From Anseranas semipalmata (lineage: Eukaryota; Chordata; Aves; Anseriformes; Anseranatidae): DNA of 64,000 nt. The translations under genes and the position numbers were made by a program. The notes below the pieces were generated by a model. It made no database searches, had not been told where the DNA came from, and saw nothing but the letters and a program-made list of their open reading frames with translations. Positions 62,750-64,000 of this stretch are shown here, piece by piece. The number at the start of each line of letters is the position of its first letter. Position 1 is the first letter of the stretch. Location: contig VXAA01001965.1 in NCBI GenBank assembly GCA_013399115.1, forward strand, positions 497,753 through 561,752. Direction: 5' to 3'.

Positions 62750-63001
62750 GTAAGTGTCCAAATATCCTTGAACCCTAGGCCTGGATCTGTCTTCAGACAG
62801 ATAAAGACCCTAGTCTTTATTGGAATGATAGGATACATTATAGCAAAACACATTCTTACAACATGGATTTAAATGAGATTTGTAACTGAGATATCTCACA
62901 CCAAAAATTATATATGACATATAATGTGGTTCTCATCTGTTGGTGATGGTAATCCAAGCAAGTGTAACAGAAGGGTGGTGTAACACTTCATTTCTCTTTA
63001 G

Positions 63002-63060
63002 GCACAGTACAGAGTATAAGGCATGGCAGCTGGCTGGATACAAAGAACTTCGCTTCTTAA
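63002..63060 (+). other. candidate cryptic exon
   Basis: A 59-base segment between TTTCTCTTTAG and GTAAGAT. One frame is fully open (TEYKAWQLAGYKELRFL) but out of phase with the preceding candidate. Could belong to an unannotated long noncoding RNA or be chance. Confidence 0.2.
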
Positions 63061-64000
63061 GTAAGATTTCATTTGGCTATCATCCCTGGACTTAAGTGCT
63101 ACATTCGCAGTTTCCCCTGTAGACTCGCTCATGACTTCACAGGAATTACAAATATAGACAAGTGCAGCTATACTCCCAAATTAGGAGCTAGGCCTAACTA
63201 TTTGAACTACAGAAGAGATCACCTTACCAGCCATCTCAAAGTCTTTTTTTTTTACTAGAAAATAATGTGAGATCTGGGCAACCAATAGCTTTACTATTCA
63301 AAAAATTCGTCAGCTGATCAGTACACTGGACCTGACAGCCAGTGTGGCTGGCCACCACTGAGCAGGGTCATGGGGTTGGTTCCAGCCCTCAAGGCACCCT
63401 TTTGCCGCAGTTCAAGAAATTCCAAGATCTTAACCTATGCTTCTCTACTTATTATCTGTACTGCATCCTGGACACTTGCTGGTCCCCTGTATAGCTCTCT
63501 GCTGGCTTATCTGTTGACAGTGTTTTTAAGCTTGATAAATGTGTGACTAGGTAATAAGAAGTAGCCATTGGATTACAAAACCTCAGCCAAGCAGAAAAAA
63601 ACCCTCATTACTTATGGCCGCATCTGATGTGTTCTAACATAGCAGACTAACCTCTACCTTTGTCCTTATTTTATGTATATCTTATTTCTGCAAATATTTT
63701 GGCAACCATTTTCTATATCAGATATTTAACAACCAAGAAAGACCTTTATGCCAGCTCATGAGTTCTCAAAATAATATTCCCAAGGTTCATTTCTTTTGCC
63801 TAGTACTGTTTTTCACCAAGCAGCAACTTACTTGAGCAAAATTTGAGTATTTGCAACTTCCTGTCTAGCTTTCTCCCTGACCAGTGCTTACAGTAACATG
63901 CTTGATTGAAACCCATTCCTTCCAGTCTCTGTAATGTCTTCTTTCATTTAATCTCTTTTTTCTTGTACTGTCTTCTATTTGGTTTTGTTTTCCTTTTTTT
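63061..64000. other. gene-free DNA
   Basis: No gene recognised up to the window edge. Confidence 0.5.

Noticed and set aside
1..64000. FAM118A and KIAA0930, neighbours of UPK3A in mammals
   Set aside because: I looked for their conserved coding blocks on the expected strands and found none, so they presumably lie outside the window or only their untranslated exons are inside.

Overview
The window is nuclear DNA from a bird. Three CR1 (chicken repeat 1) LINE copies are recognisable by their diagnostic 3' end or reverse-transcriptase text. Background repeat density is low, no mammalian Alu/L1-type repeats were seen, and old MIR-like fragments are scattered through the window. Galliform or chicken-like is a reasonable guess, but the species is not proven from sequence alone. 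Gene density is very low: one intact spliced protein-coding gene was recognised in 64 kb.

That gene is uroplakin 3A (UPK3A), plus strand, six coding exons between 32451 and 38513, 264 codons. All five introns have GT..AG ends and the phases join without a break. The product has a signal peptide, a luminal domain with the uroplakin-3 cysteines and conserved blocks, one membrane span, and a short tail without tyrosine. A polyadenylation signal lies about 0.9 kb after the stop codon.

Left flank (1-32450): long gene-poor DNA. It holds a broken, unidentified coding-like segment on the minus strand (3400-4346), a perfect direct-repeat-3 nuclear-receptor site (948-971), a polypurine microsatellite (15661-15747), a CTCF-like site (15065), a GC-rich unclassified block (15840-17030), an AT-rich stretch dense in homeodomain cores (20525-20700), a CR1 internal fragment (23965-24660) and several MIR-like fragments.

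Right flank (39451-64000): a run of exon-like open blocks just after UPK3A (39740-42888) whose status is unclear, CR1 pieces at 44069 and 55510-56385, a possible degenerate retrovirus-derived block near 48512, a second CTCF-like site (51197), a GC-rich block with a strong G-quadruplex pattern (58190-59160), and a pair of splice-flanked segments near the right edge. No rRNA, tRNA or CRISPR array was seen. Everything outside UPK3A and the CR1 copies should be treated as candidate only.
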